This document shows positions 23,496 to 36,500 of a stretch of DNA of 64,000 bases, one piece after another. Made by a program: the position numbers and the translations under genes. Source of the stretch: Diphasiastrum complanatum. Taxonomy: Eukaryota > Streptophyta > Lycopodiopsida > Lycopodiales > Lycopodiaceae. The notes under the pieces are model-generated. The model was not told the DNA's origin. It ran no database searches and worked only from the letters and a program-made list of their open reading frames with translations. The DNA is taken from positions 33,311 to 97,310 of the forward strand of contig MU831905.1 of the NCBI GenBank assembly GCA_029204225.1, given 5' to 3'. Position 1 is the stretch's first letter. Each line of letters starts with the position of its first letter.

Positions 23496-25190
23496 TATTC
23501 TTGATGAGGATGGTTTGGATGTTCAAGATGCAAATGATGATGCTTTTGTGATGTCTTCATGTATGCTTGCCAATGATGGATATCTAGATCCATGGGGGAC
23601 TGATAGTTGTGGAGCAAGTTTGCACATGACTTTTTACAAAGAGTATTTCACTTCTTTGTTGGCATATGGAGATGACAAGAGGGTGATCTACATGGCCAAT
23701 GATGGTGAGTGTGCAATCAAAGGGATTGGCACAATTGCTATTTCTCTCTCTATAAATAGGAATGTTCATTTGGAGGATGTCTTGTTTATTCCATCTATTA
23801 CCAATAATTTGCTTAGTGTGAGTCAAATGCGAAGTAAAGGTCTCAAAGTTGAGTTTGATGGAGATGCTTGTATGATCAAAAGGAAGGATGTCTTGATTGG
23901 AAAAGGTAAAAGGCAAGGGAAGTTGTTCAAACTAGATGCTTTTGTTATTTCTAACCAGGTTGAATGTGTTGCAAGAGAAAAAAATACCTATTCAAGAGGT
24001 TTGGCATAAAAGGATGGGACACCTCAACTTCAAGTCATTGGAGGTAATGTCTAGAAAGAAGGTTGTGATAGGTCTTCCAAGTTCCTTAAGTGGCATCAAT
24101 CATGTTTGTGATTCTTGTGATTTGTCTAAGTCACATAGACTACCTTATACTAGGTCTACAAAGTCTTTTCAACTTGTACATTCAGATATTCATGGAATTA
24201 CTACAATTAGCAATAGTGGAGCTAAGATGTATGTAACTTTCATTATTGATTTTAGTAGATTTTGTTGGATCTATCTACTAAAGAGAAAAGATGAAGTGTA
24301 TCATGTCTTTGTTAAGTTCAAGAATGCAAGGGAGAACCAATTTTCCACAAGGATCAAGTGCTTAAGAAGTGACAATAGTGGTGAGTCCATATCTACCAAG
24401 TTCAAGGCATTTTGTGATGAGCATGGGATCAAGAGGGAGTATACAACATCAAGGACCCCACAACAAAATGAAGTGGATGAAAGGAAGAATAGGACTTTAT
24501 GTGAAAGTGCTAAATCCATGAGGTTAAGTGCTAATCTTGATAAACCATTTTGGAATCAAGCTTTGTTGTGTGCCAATTTCTTGTGCAATAGGTGGCCGAG
24601 TGCTATTTTGGATGGAAGGACACCTTTTGAGATGCTATTCAAGAGGAGGCCGAGTGTCAACTTTCTAAGAACTTTTGGATGCACATGCTATGTCAACATT
24701 ACTCTTGATGATAGGACCAAGGAGGATCCATCTTCAAGGAGAGGTATTTTTGTTGGATATAGTGAGGTGAGTAAAGCCTACAAGGTTTCCATTCCTACTA
24801 CTAACAAAGTGATTATTGGTAGAGATGTCATTTTTTATGAGGGGAACATGTGTGTAGTGTCTTCAAGTACTATTGATGATGATGTGGATGGATCTAACAT
24901 TCTTGATGTTGATGTAAAGGATCCTACTTTAGATGGTGATGATGATGGACCTTCATCAAGGCAAAAGCCAAGGAGAACATCAAGGGAAAGACACGTACCT
25001 TGAAGGCTCACATATGATGAAAAGGGTAAGCAAGTAGTTTCTAGAAATTATGTTGCTTTCCTAACCTATTTTGATGAACCTACAAGTGTAGATGAAGCAA
25101 GGAAGGAATAGGAGTGGATCCAAGCAATGGATCTTGAGTATCAAGCTCTTATGAAGAATGAAACATCTATTTGTGGATCTTCTTGTGTAG
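23496..25190 (+). pseudogene. Ty1/copia protease-integrase remnant
   Basis: Two overlapping frames (23515-24009 and 23936-25003) cover a protease with DSCGAS in place of DSGAS, then a GAG-pre-integrase segment (WHKRMGHLNFKSLE, CDSCDLSKSHRLPY). The integrase core follows, with HSDIHG, IDFSRFCWIYLLK, RSDNSGE and PQQNEVDERKNRTLCE. A frameshift between the frames (about 23940-23990) and a stop after 25003 inactivate it. The sequence continues to the start of RT (EWIQAMDLEYQALMKNET near 25110-25160) and then stops matching, so RT and RNase H are missing. Confidence 0.8.
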
Positions 25191-25357
25191 ATGATGCTAT
25201 GCAAGTAGATGTATGTTTTCATTATTTTACAGAAAGTAATGGATCTGGAAAACAAAGTTTGTTCAATGACTTTGATGATCAAGAGACTGATCTCAAAGGG
25301 CTTCAACTAGTCAAAAGGGAAGTTGGCAATTTGAAGCTAGTCAAGAGCATCAAATGA

Positions 25358-26101
25358 GTGTCAATTGAGCTCAACATCGGTGGAATAGTAGCAACGCAAC
25401 TCGCTGCCGTTAATGGGTGTGTCGAGTGGTTTGCCTTGCAAGTTGGCGAGAATGACTGTGCCATTAGGTCCGATCTCTACTACCTTGTAGGGTCCTTCTC
25501 CTTGAAACTTGAGCTTTCCTTTATGAGCCTTGGCATTGTATAACATAGCCGACTCTCCCTTAACGAGATCCTTGGTCTTGATATTTTGATCATGCCAAGC
25601 CTTCCTATGCTGTTTCTCTACAGCTAGGGCATGAAGTGCTAGGAAGCGAATTTCGTGAAGCTGGAGAAAATTGTCGAGTCTCCTTTTGGTGGATTCCTCT
25701 GTACTAAGTCATTCGGCGATGGCAACTCTCAAACTTGGAATGACAAACTCAGCAGACATTACAGCTTCCTATCCATACACCATTTGAAATGGAGTTTGTC
25801 CAGTACTCACTTTGAATGCGGTTCTGAAAGCCCATAAGGCTGCATTAAGCTTATGTTTCCAATCCGATTGTGAAGCTTCAACCATCTTCATGATTATTCC
25901 GCAGAGGATCTTGTTTGATGATTCTGCTTGTCCGTTGCAACAAAAAAAAAATGTGGGTAATAGGGTGTACTCTTCCTATGGACAACCAGATAAGAGGATA
26001 ACAAGTGAGTGATAGTCTCATTTAGAAAATGTGTTCCGCGATCACTCACAAGTTCCAGCGGGCACCCAAAATGCACTAATATGTTCTCGTACAAGAATTT
26101 A
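25358..26101 (-). pseudogene. Ty3/gypsy integrase C-terminal part (piece of the split gypsy at 25-36 kb)
   Basis: Minus-strand frames read FLYENILVHFGCPLELVSDR, GTHFLNETITHLLSSYLVVH (25950-26100), then lower down KGKLKFQGEGPYKVVEIGPN and GKPLDTPINGSELRCYYSTD (25361-25546). The same protein is better preserved at 47709-48287. The piece ends at 26101 against a copia protease in the opposite orientation, which I read as an inversion breakpoint. Confidence 0.75.
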
Positions 26102-27559
26102 GCAATGATGGTGATCCTAGATTCAGGAGCCACCTCACACTTCGTGACATCAAGATGAATTATGTCAGATTTTTGAAGTGCTGATCCTTCAAGATTCATT
26201 GTTCTTGGATATGGATCCAAACATCAAGTGAACGATATTGGTTCATTGTGGCTCAACACAAATGATCGAGATAGACAACTCGAAGATATTCTGTTCATGC
26301 CTACACTACAGCAGGACTTGCTTTCTGTGGCAAGAATAGCTGATGCAGGGATGCGTGTGACATTTATTGATGAAGCATGCAACGTTGTTGATGCTAGTAC
26401 CAGTACCTTGATCACTCAAGGCAGAAGAAAAGGTAATCTATATCAGTTGAAAGTACGCTTGCCTACAGATCAAGTGCATCAGACTCATGATGATTCGCCA
26501 GACTCTCTATGGCACAAGAGACTATGCCATATGAATTCGATGGCACTTTACCAAGCAAGCCATCATGGAGCAATAACAAGGGTTGACATCTTGAATGTGA
26601 ACAATTCGACCACCTGTGATGCATGTCTGAAGGGTAAGATGTCTCGCACTCCATTTGTCAAAGACTCCTACAAAACGACTAAGATTTTGGAGTTAGTGCA
26701 TTCTGACATTTGTGGGCCTTTCAGTGTGATCTCAGTAGGAGGCTCAAAATAATACATAACCTTCATTGATGATTATAGTAAATTTGTCAGAGTGTATTTT
26801 ATTCAAAATAAATCAGAAGCACTTGACAAATTCACAGAGTATGTGAATTGGGCAGAGAGATGCACTGGCAATAAAGTGATGTAGATCAGGACAGATCGAG
26901 GTGGCGAATACATCTCCAATCGCTTCACTGACTTCTGCAATGATCGTGGTATCATTCACAGAAGGACTGCAGCTTACACACCACAGCACAACAGTGTTGT
27001 AAAACGAAAGAATAGAACCCTGATGGAAGATGCCAGATGCATGATGGCCTACTCGAAAGCTCCAAGAGTACTGTGGGCTGAAGCAGTAGCTACAGTTGCA
27101 TATATCTAGAGTAGGACAGGAAAGTCTAGTGTCCCTCACACGACACCACATGAATTATGGTGGAGTAAAAAGCCCAACCTGTCTCACATCAGAATCTTCG
27201 GTTGTGCAGCTTATGCACATGTCCCTGATAAGCTTCAAAAGGAGGTTGATGAGAAAGCTGAACAAGGATTTCTGGTAGGTTATGACAACAATTCGTCATT
27301 TTAGAGAGTCTACATGCCATACATGAACACTAGACAAAGGCAAAGGCATTGCTGTCCCAGGAGGATCTCCTAGAAGGTCGACAAGACAATGAAGAGCGCC
27401 ATCAAGATATGTGCCAGACAGCTCTGCTTCCACATCAGAAGAATTTTGTGGATTCAGTGGCGAATCACAAACATTCGAGGAGGCAATTGAATGTCCAGAG
27501 AAGGACAAATGGATCCAAGCCATGAACAAGGAGATGGAATCCATGAGGAAGAACCAAAT

Positions 27560-29012
27560 ATGGACATTGTAGCCATTACCAGATAAGCAAAAGGCTGTCA
27601 AACGCAAATGGGTTTACAAGCTCAAGTTTGGACTAGATGGAGATGTTTTGAAATACAAGGCAAGACTGGTAGCGAAGGGATTCTCTCAGAGTTATGGTAT
27701 TGATTATTCTAAAACCTTCTCTCCTGTCGTGAAACATTCGTCCCTACGTTTGTTATTTGCATATGCAGTTGCTTATGACCTCATGATCCACATTGTGGAC
27801 AAGAAGACAGCCTTCTTGCATGGTGAGTTAGATGAAGAGGTCTACATGAATCAACCCCCAGGTTATGTCTCAAATTCACTTTCTAATTATGCATGCAGAA
27901 TGCATAGGAGTATATATGGTCTGAAGCAGTCAGCTCGACAATGGTACAAAAAGAAAGATCAAGCTCTGAAATCATTGGGTTTCAAGCCACTGATGGCTGA
28001 TTCCAATGTGTATGTGAGGATTACAGATGGGAAGATTATCATTGTGGCTGTGTATGTGGACGACACTCTGATACTCTACAAGAGTGAGAGGCCAAATGTT
28101 GAAGTGAGCATCTTGAAAGTGGATCTGGGAGATGTCAGGTATTACTTGGCTTACAAAACCATGAGGGAGCTAAATTGTACCTTAATCAGTCCAGATACAC
28201 CCAGAAAATTCTAGAGGATTTTGGGATGTTGAACTGCAAAGGAGCGAATACTCCAATGCTTGCAGGAACAATATTGACAAATGAAAATTGTTCAAGGACT
28301 AAAGCAGAGAGAGAATTGATGCAGCTCACACCTTACAGGAAACTAATAGAATCGCTGATGTACCTTGCAGACAACACACGCCCTGACATTGCTTATGTTG
28401 TGTTCAGGATGAGCCAATTCTGCACGAATCATGGCTCGACACATGATTGCAAAACAAATTTTGCAATATATTCAATTAACGAGAGATTATGGCTTGTGTT
28501 ATTGTCGTGATGCAGGGTTCAAGATACTTTCCTATAGTGATGCTAGTTGGGCATCTCTCAAGGACGATTGTAAAAGTGTCTCAGGAGGATGCACCATCGC
28601 GTCAGGAGCAGCAATTCTCTGGGTCAGCAAGAAGCAGACCATTGTGGCTCAGTCATCCTGCGAAGCAGAGTATTTTGCAGTAGCAAAGATGGCCAATGAG
28701 ATAATTTGGCTCAAACAGCTCCTGGATGAATTGGGCGAAACAAGGAATGAACCTCTAGTTCTGTAGATGGACAACACATCTGCAATACATTTGACGAAAG
28801 ACCTTGTGTTTCACTCAAGGACGAAACACATTGCGATCAAGTACCACTTGATTAGGGATTTGGTTGGGAAGAAGATGCTGGAGATCACCTTCATTGGAAC
28901 GAAATACATGGTTGTTGACATTTTCACAAAGGTCCTGGACAAAGGTCTATTCAAGAGACAAAGGAGCAGCCTTGGAGTCATCAAGCTATCATGCTTTGAG
29001 AGGGAGCTGTAA
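27560..29012 (+). pseudogene. Copia-A reverse transcriptase / RNase H, broken frames
   Basis: RT motifs appear in order: KARLVAKGFSQSYGIDYSKT, IVDKKTAFLHGELDEEVYMN, SIYGLKQSARQWY and VAVYVDDTLI. RNase H motifs follow: SDASWASLKDDCKSVSGG, CEAEYFAVAKMANEIIWLKQ and HLTKDLVFHSRTKHI. Frames 27648-28214, 28175-28510, 28431-28766 and 28767-29012 are linked by frameshifts and one stop (TAG at 28764). A related minus-strand copy is at 44275-45174. Confidence 0.85.
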
Positions 29013-30241
29013 AAACATTTTGTTTCTAATGCCAAAGCTTTGCTGGCTTTCAAATCTGAACCTTCGACAAAAGGCGACATGACACGACATGACACGAAAT
29101 CAGTCGTGCCCCACGAACAACCAACAAGAAAATCAGCCAAATATCATGGGATACAGATATTTGATCTGAAGTTATGACATCATCAGAAGTATTCTAGATC
29201 GTGGCTAATCTGCCACTCTTGTAATTCGCAATTAGTTATAGATGTTTAGTCTTTCTAATCTGTAATTTACAAGACGTGACACAAAATTGTTCGCGAACTA
29301 TATACTTTCTGTTTGATGCATAATACAGTAAGTCTAATGCTAGTAAGCAAGACAAGAATCAGAAGATGAATTATTCAGAATACGAGTCCGCCTGCGTGCG
29401 AGACAATTCTGCATAGGATCTGTAGATCCACAAGTCCGCTAGTAAGTGAGACATAAATTCATGAGAGAACTGTATTTCTCTCATGCCAACACACTGCATG
29501 GATCTGTCATGCAGTGCTTGAAGAATTAGAAAATTCAATAGATGATTTTGTAGTTGTTGTGCACAATATTATTGTATATGATTGTATGATCTTGAATGTA
29601 AATTCGTCTGCTATTATTCGTGTTTCTGATTTGCTTGTTCAGTCTATTCCGCACTTTGGTTGGATCTTGTTGAATGCTGCATTAATTTGTTAACGTAGAT
29701 CAGCAGTGTCTGACTACTCTCTAAAGGATTGGAGGAGTGATACAGCCGGCAGAGACCAGCGATCACATCTGAATTTTTGACGAACTGATCCTGTTTGCAA
29801 ATCCTTTCGCTTCGCTTCTCTTCGTACTTCGCGAATCACTTGGCTACAAGCGCAAGTCAATTTCAGAGGCTCACTTAGGTTTTCTTTCATTTCGTCCTGT
29901 CTCGTTTTGTCTCGTCTCGTCTCTTTACAGAGCTTGATTATTCTTGTCGCGAATTCTTTCGCTTCGTTTCATTTCGTTTCGCAATCTGTGTGCTTCCAGC
30001 ATGAATCAATGTCAGAGCTCGTTTAAGTTTCACTTTGCTTCATTTTGTTTCGTTTTCTTCTAGAATTTGTCTCATTTCATTTGGTTGTGTTACAGAGCCT
30101 GCTTGATTCAACTCGAACAGAAATAATTCTAGTGTCACGAAAAGTTTTGCGAATCGTTCGTGATCTAATTCTATTAGTTTGTCATCAGAATTTTGGCTAG
30201 AATTTTGCATTTTTCTGAGTGCATCATTTTTGTTAGCATCA
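29008..30241 (+). repeat. Copia-A 3' LTR, about 1234 bp
   Basis: A purine tract (gagagggag) precedes TGTAAAAACATTTTG at 29008. The LTR ends ...gttagcatca at 30241, and the next five bases, TCTAA (30242-30246), are the target duplication. A reverse-complement copy lies at 31627-32868. Its right half is rich in 'ttcgctt/tttcgtt/gtctcgt' words. Length is at the upper end for copia LTRs. Confidence 0.8.
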
Positions 30242-30864
30242 TCTAAGTATGCCATAGAGAGTGTTCTGACACAGCCTAAGGAGTACAAGAAGAATTATTC
30301 AATTATTTTTCTAGTAAGCAGTTGATTCCTTCGGAGATGAACTATACAAAAACCACCGAACGAGAAGCGCTAGCCATGGTATATAGCCTGAAGAAATTCC
30401 TCCACTACCTATTAGCCAATCCATTTGTCTTCTTTGTAGATCACCAAGCCCTACTGTATCTGGTAAACAGACCATGCACAATCAAACGGATCACCCAATG
30501 GCTGCTGCTTCTCCAAGAGTTCGACTTTAAAATAGTTGTTCGCAAGGGGAAACAACACTATCTGGCAGGTCATCCGCAATATTCTTGAGAGTAGAGGGAT
30601 CGATGACAAACTCCTTAATGACATCCTATTCCACGTCGATGTTGTCCTCGAGTGGGCTACCAATATAGTTGGATATCTTATGTCGAGATGTCCTCCCCCT
30701 GAGATGAGCAAGGTAGAATGACACAAGTTGATTATTAAATTTGCCCCTTTCACATTGATAGCAGAACAGCTCTATCGCATCTGTAACGATGGAATCATAC
30801 GTCGTTGTGTCCTACCGCACAAAGTGTCCTAAGTCGTAAGTATCGCCCACGAAGGAATAGGGGG
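30242..30864 (+). pseudogene. Ty3/gypsy RNase H fragment (inverted piece of the split gypsy)
   Basis: The plus strand begins KYAIESVLTQPKEYKKNY directly after the copia-A LTR, with a frameshift near 30320. It continues TTEREALAMVYSLKKFLHYL, FVFFVDHQALLYLVNRP and QEFDFKIVVRKGKQHYLAGH (30322-30588), then a linker ending IAHEGIGG at about 30864. The matching gypsy sequence at 48400-49020 is uninterrupted and on the minus strand. This piece is therefore displaced and inverted. Confidence 0.75.
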
Positions 30865-31613
30865 CACAAGTGTAGGAGGTCGAACAATTTCTATTCGATC
30901 TCTCTTTGCCCATTTTTGAGCTCTCTGGCTCCTTGACATAGGACGAACTGCTATTGTTCTCCTATCTATTCTATGCTGATTTGTTCCTTGGGTTCAGGCG
31001 ACAATCAACAACTGCATGACCTTTCTTGTGCAGTGGATACACTCAATCTTTGGATTGAGCCAGCATGTATCGACTATGTGCCCATCTCGTCTGCATCTCA
31101 CGCAGGTCTTCTTTTCTCCATCTTGCTGTTTCAACCTCCCTTTGTTCTTCCACTTGCCTTTGCTAGTTCCCTCTGCTTGCTGATCACGATCCTACCTTTG
31201 ATTTGACTCCCTCTTAGGCTTGAATTGTTTCTTGGCCTTTTCTTTGTTGTTGTAGAGGGCTTGGTTAGAAGCATCATTGTGATCAAGATGCTCTCTTGCC
31301 TCGACTTCCTCGATGGATGATGATAGCAAGGCTACTGCCGTGTCGTTTTTCTCCCTCCGTTCGCGTAGCTCTTTACCTGATGTTGTAGGCATCTACTCTG
31401 TGCCATCCACCCTTCAGTATCAATGAGGTCTTAACTTTCCATGCTAGAAAGTTAGATTCTTAAGAATCCAGAATTGTACAGATCTTGGATTGTGTGCTGT
31501 TGATTGAAGCCATTGCTTCTGAATTCGTGTTCACTTGTTGATGGTTGATTGTTTGAATGCTTTAGCCCCTTTAATCTGATAGCCTTTTGGCTATGTCAGA
31601 CTTTGACAAGGTA
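30865..31613 (-). pseudogene. Copia-A gag (C-terminal half with two zinc knuckles)
   Basis: The minus strand reads LRERREKNDTAVALLSSSIE, NKEKAKKQFKPKRES, then CVRCRRDGHIVDTC (a complete CCHC knuckle, about 31075-31115). A second knuckle, CIHCTRK.HAVVDC, has lost one base and is frameshifted. A primer-binding-like TGTATCAGAGCC (31625-31614) lies at the upstream end next to the LTR. Most of the N-terminal gag seems deleted or unreadable. Confidence 0.7.
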
Positions 31614-31626
31614 GGCTCTGATACAC

Positions 31627-32868
31627 TGATGCTAACAAAAAAGATGCACTCCAAAAAAGGAAAAATTCTAGCCAAAACTCTGATGACAAACAGATAGAAT
31701 TAAATCACGAACAATTCACGAAACTTTTCGCGACACTCGAATTATTTCTGTTCGAGTTAGATCAAGCAGACTCTGTAACACAACCAAATGAAACGAAAAA
31801 AATTCTAGAAGAAAACAAAATGAAACAAAGCGAAGCAAAACTTGAACGAGCTTTGACATTGATTCATGCTGGAAGCATACAGATCGCAAAATGAAACAAA
31901 ACGAAGGAAAGAATTTGCGACAAGATCAATCAAGCTTTGTAATGAGATGAGACAAGACGAAACGAGACAGGACGAAACAAAACAAAATGAAATGAGACCT
32001 AAGTGAGCCTCTAAAATTGACTTACGCTTGTAGCCGAGTGATTCATAAAGCAAAACACGAAGCGAAGTGAGCGAAAGGATTCGCAAACAAGATCAGTTCG
32101 TCAGGAATTCAGATGTGATCGCTGGTCACTACCGACTGTATTACTCCTACAATCCTTCAGAGAGTAGTCAGACACTGCTAATCTATGTTAACAAATTAAT
32201 GCATCATTCAACAAGATCCAACCAAAGTGCGGAATAGAATGAACAAGCGAATCAGACACACAAATAGCAGCAGACAAATTTACATTCAAGATCATACAAT
32301 CATCTAGAATAATAATGTGCACAACAACTACAAAATCATCTATTGATTTTTTTTATTCTTCCAGCACTGCATGACAGATCCACGCAGTGCGTGGGCGTGA
32401 GAGAAATATAGTTTTTTCACGAATTCATGTCTCGCTTACTAGCGGGCTTGTGGATCTACAGATCCTATGTAGAATTGTCTCGCATGTAGGCAGACTCGTA
32501 TTCTGAATAATTTGTCTTTTGATTCTTGTCTTGCTTAATAGCATTAGACTTATTGTATTATGCATCAAACAGAAAGTATATAGTTTGCGAACAATTTCGT
32601 GTCGCGTCTTGTAACTTACAGATTAGAAAGATTGAATATCTACAACTAATCACAAATTACAAGAGTGACAGATTAGCCACGATCTAGAATACTTTTGATG
32701 ATGTTATGACATCAGATCAAATATCTGTATCCCATGGTATTTGGCTGATTTACTTGTTGGCTGTTCGTGGGGCACGACTAATTTCGTGTCGTGTCGTGTC
32801 GCCTTTTGTCAAAGGTTCAGAATTGAAAGCTAGCAAAGCTTTGGCATTAGAAACAAAATGTTTCTTCA
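31627..32868 (-). repeat. Copia-A 5' LTR, minus strand, about 1242 bp
   Basis: This is the reverse complement of the LTR at 29008-30241 over its full length. On the minus strand it starts TGAAGAAACATTTTG at 32868 and ends ...GTTAGCATCA at 31627. TCTAA (minus strand of 32869-32873) precedes it in the gypsy host and matches the target duplication at 30242-30246. The two LTRs differ at many positions by eye, so the insertion is not recent. Confidence 0.8.
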
Positions 32869-35800
32869 TTAGAAGCGTCTGTATGGACATGGAACTCTAT
32901 GGTCTAGCTAGGGGGTCGCAGGATTGGTGCAGTGACTAAGGCCTTCTTGAGTTTGTAAAAAGCCTGAGTGGCTTCAGTTGTCCATTATAGTTGGATGGTC
33001 ATCTGGTAGATCAATCGGGCCAGCTTAGCGAAATTCAGGACAAACCTTCGATAGTAGTTGCAATGTCCCATAAAGATGTATACTTCTCGTACGGTTCCTG
33101 GCTCAGGAAAAGCAAGTATTATACGGATCTTGTCAATATCAATAGCGATACCATGCCTCAAAACTACATGGCCTAGCACTATGCCGTGCATGACCAGAAA
33201 TTGGCATTTGGCCGGGTTTAGGGATATGCCGAATAATTGACATTGTATACACTTTTTCTAAGCAAGATAGATGTTGGAATCTAGAGGAGTGCACACTCTA
33301 GTCGTCCATGAAAACTTCAAGAAACTTCCGAAGGAAGTCCTTGAAGGCATAGCTCATCACTTGTTGAAAGGTGTTGGGAGCATTGCACAATCCAAATGGC
33401 ATCACTCTAGGCATATGTTCCCCACTCGGTGGAGAAAGCAATTTTGTGCTGATCTTTTGGGGCTATCTGCACCTGATTATAACCACTAAACCCTTCTAAA
33501 AAACTATAGGCTTCTGCTCCGGCTATTCTTTCTAACACATTTTTCGTGAATGGTAAAGGAAAATTGTCCTTGTTGGTTACAGAGTTCAGTTTCTTGTAGT
33601 CCACACAGATTCTAAGTTTTTCATATTTCTTAGGTACTACCACGATAGGTGATACCCAATCAGTGTGTTCCATCTCGTAGATGAATCCTACATCTAGAAG
33701 CTTTTTCAACTCTTCTTGGATTAGTTGGGTGTAATGCGGATTAGACCTATAGGGCCTTATTGCGGGTTTCGCTCTATCAACCAGTGGAACGGTGTGAACC
33801 ACAACATTTGGCGATATGCCCTTCAGATCAGCGTATTTCCAAGCAAGACAGTCGCAGTATTTGTGTAGAAGGGCCTTAAATCCTCGAGTTCCTCTCCTTC
33901 TACATCTTCTCCTACAGATACCATATGACTTTCCTCTCCCTTATCAGCCAAATCTATCTCTTTAGAGTGGGCAGGGCCTTCGTAAACGTTGGTTCCTTGG
34001 GAGCTATCTTCTATGGGTTCTCTCTTTGTTATGGGCATGACCACTACCACTTTGTCCATCTCGTAATCCTTGAAGTATTGTGTCACGTCATGCGCAGGCT
34101 TTGGTTCTTCTATGGCGTCTTGGCAGATTTTCTCGCATAGTTTCTGGTTGGTCATCAACTCGGTCTTGATTTCTCATTCATCACTCTTGGCCTTCCACTC
34201 AGCGGTTTTGGCCTTATATCGGGGTTTGCGTTTTTAGAGAGGGCTGGTGGTTGGTTGATTGTTGATTCCCATCATTTTCAAGGCACGATCAAGTTTCTTG
34301 ACGCTCTTATATGGTTTCATACCCAGATAAGGAAAGGAAATGGGATATTTTTCTTTTGGAGAGCCTTCAGATGGGGGATCCAAAGTAATCGGCTCTTTTC
34401 CCTTGGCACGCATTGGTGACTTTGATTGTGGATCAGTTGTTTGGATCTTTCGCCATCTTTATGCTATTGTTTCATAACGATACTTCTAACTTGTAAAGAG
34501 CTTCATCCTCAGCTAGGTCCTAATCTAAGCATTCTCACATGAGATCGTTAACGGTCATCGGGACACTAGTCGTGGATCCGTCGGTTACCGTATCCATTCG
34601 GCCTACAACAACATTGTCTTGTGGGATTCTGTTGTTTCGATGAGATCTTCAGTCACTAGTGGATTTCATGGATTTAGTACCTCGGAATTTTGGCGCACTT
34701 GAAATGATCAAGATCTACATATTGGAGAAAATCTTCGTCCTCGTATTCTCAACTCTCTTCCAGGGTGAACACTTGAAAAAATTTCCATCTCTCTCTCACT
34801 GTAGACTCCTTGCAGTGGTTCTTGGGGTATAGCCTCTAGGCTCATCCTGAATAGTAATACAGAGTCTTGATGGCCTTTGCTAGATTTTTTCGTTGCTTCA
34901 ACTAGTCGCTTGATTGTGATATCATCTTCATCGGAGAATGTGTTTATGGTCAGCCTTTGCTTTGGCGATTGCTCAACAAATGAGACATCAAACTGAAGAC
35001 AATCCACTACAGCTAGGGCTTCGGTCCAGTTTACTACATCCATTTGTGAATCATCACGTATGACAATTCTCCTCCAATGACGTTCGTCATCTAACTCCTC
35101 GTCAGAATGGATTGTAGTTGCAAAGCTTGAAACCATGGCTCTTTGGTCAGTAGGTTTTGTGATCCAAATATCAAGATTGATCTTAACTGCGGAATCACAA
35201 TTCTGTAAAATGATACGATGTTCTTAGCCAAAGTCTATCTAGTAGGACACTATAGGATTGGAGAGATTCGGACAAATCCAAGACTACAAAATCTAGCACA
35301 AAACGAATTTCGGCTACTTTGGTGTTCACTTCTTTGGCTATGCCTAGCTAATCGGATTGTAAAAAGAGCACTTATCATATGAGTAAGTCCCCATTCGTGA
35401 TAAAGTTTGGAGGAGATGATATTCAAACCTGATCCTCCATCAACTATGGCTGATTCTTGTGGAAACCCTCGATGCTCTACGTGTTTGGCATCTTTCTCCC
35501 AACCTACGCCTACTTGGTGGACTGGTTTGATCCCTCTACCTCTACATCTACCGACACTAGATTGGTAGGGTGCACTTCAGTTTTCTCACTGCCTGATCCA
35601 TCTATATAAGTTTTCAGTCTTTCCTAGAGGGTCATATGCGTTTTGAGCAGGGTGCCTAAGGGGATTCTGACATCACTTCTCAATAGATTGACTAGGACAA
35701 CAATGTGGTCCTTTTCCGTCTCCTTGCTATGGAAAGGGACTTCTAGACCAGAATGCTTGTACGCATTCTATCCGGTTTCACGAATGAACTATAGTAATCT

Positions 35801-36500
35801 TGGGTTCACTAGGGATTAAGGGGAAGCGTTAGTAGGCCGTTGTCGATATCACCCTCGGGTTGACGTTGGTCTTGCTCTTCATGCTACCTCTCTGGCTTGG
35901 TCTAGGGCTTGAGCTTCTTTCACCCACTCCTTCATGTTTCTAAAGTTACCTTGCTCAATTGTGGAGTTCGGGTATTCTCTTACATATAAGAAATCAAATG
36001 ATCCACTAGCAGGACCGATAATGCTGAACTTGGATGGCTCATTCTCTTTTTATTTTTGGGCTCTAGTTTGGATGAATATCGGCATTGTAGTTGCCTTGGG
36101 GTCTCCTACCACACTCATCAAGTGTAGAGGGGCAGAGACCTCTCCTAGCTTCTGCTTCCTCATTGAACACGTTATATATGGGTGTCCGTACCCGCAATCA
36201 CAACATAGTGGTACAAAATTGTCTTGTGGCTTGTTAGGGCACTCGGCAATCCTATGGTTCTCTCCACATCCATAACACTTGATGGGAGCTCTAAATCGTG
36301 TAACTCTAAGCTGGTTAACGTACATAGGTATTAAGTCACCATTCGCTCCATCTATGAAATGCACTAGGACAAAGTCATGTGCTTCCTCTTCGGAATAGTA
36401 GGATTCTTCGATCACTTCGACCATGTTCATCAACTACTGGGCAACTGGTTGCAGATTTCACACTACTAAGCCTTGGGTTCTAAGGAGAATGGGTGGTAAT
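32869..36500 (-). pseudogene. Ty3/gypsy element, gag-protease-RT portion, minus strand
   Basis: In the minus direction it carries two Cys/His clusters (CYGCGENHRIAECP and CCDCGYGHPYITC, 36170-36300), then a protease with IVDGGSGLNIIS (about 35400-35440). A linker frame follows (34708-35136), then the RT entry (PAIRPYRSNPHYTQLIQEEL at 33720, [28 protein letters not shown], 33407-33802). The last part is the RT thumb (IVLGHVVLRHGIAIDIDKIR, MGHCNYYRRFV, 32985-33191). RNase H stops at HTDASN where the copia-A LTR begins. Several stops and frameshifts are present. Confidence 0.8.

Larger units (their letters stand above)
26102..30241 (+). mobile_element. Copia-A, 3' portion: protease, integrase, RT, RNase H and 3' LTR
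   Basis: It starts inside the protease (LDSGATSHFV at about 26107-26136) and runs through GAG-pre-integrase (LWHKRLCHMNSMALYQ) and integrase (HSDICGPF, RTDRGGEYISN, YTPQHN). RT (27560-28214, YVDDTLI at about 28055) and RNase H (to 29012) follow, then an LTR from 29008. Stops and frameshifts occur at 26750, 26883, 27108, 27303, 27570, 28214 and 28766. The 5' portion of the same element (LTR, primer site, gag) lies in opposite orientation at 30865-32868. Confidence 0.8.

Noticed and set aside
36170-36300. Minus-strand Cys/His clusters as a host zinc-finger gene
   Set aside because: They lie just upstream of a retropepsin and RT on the same strand and fit a gypsy gag.
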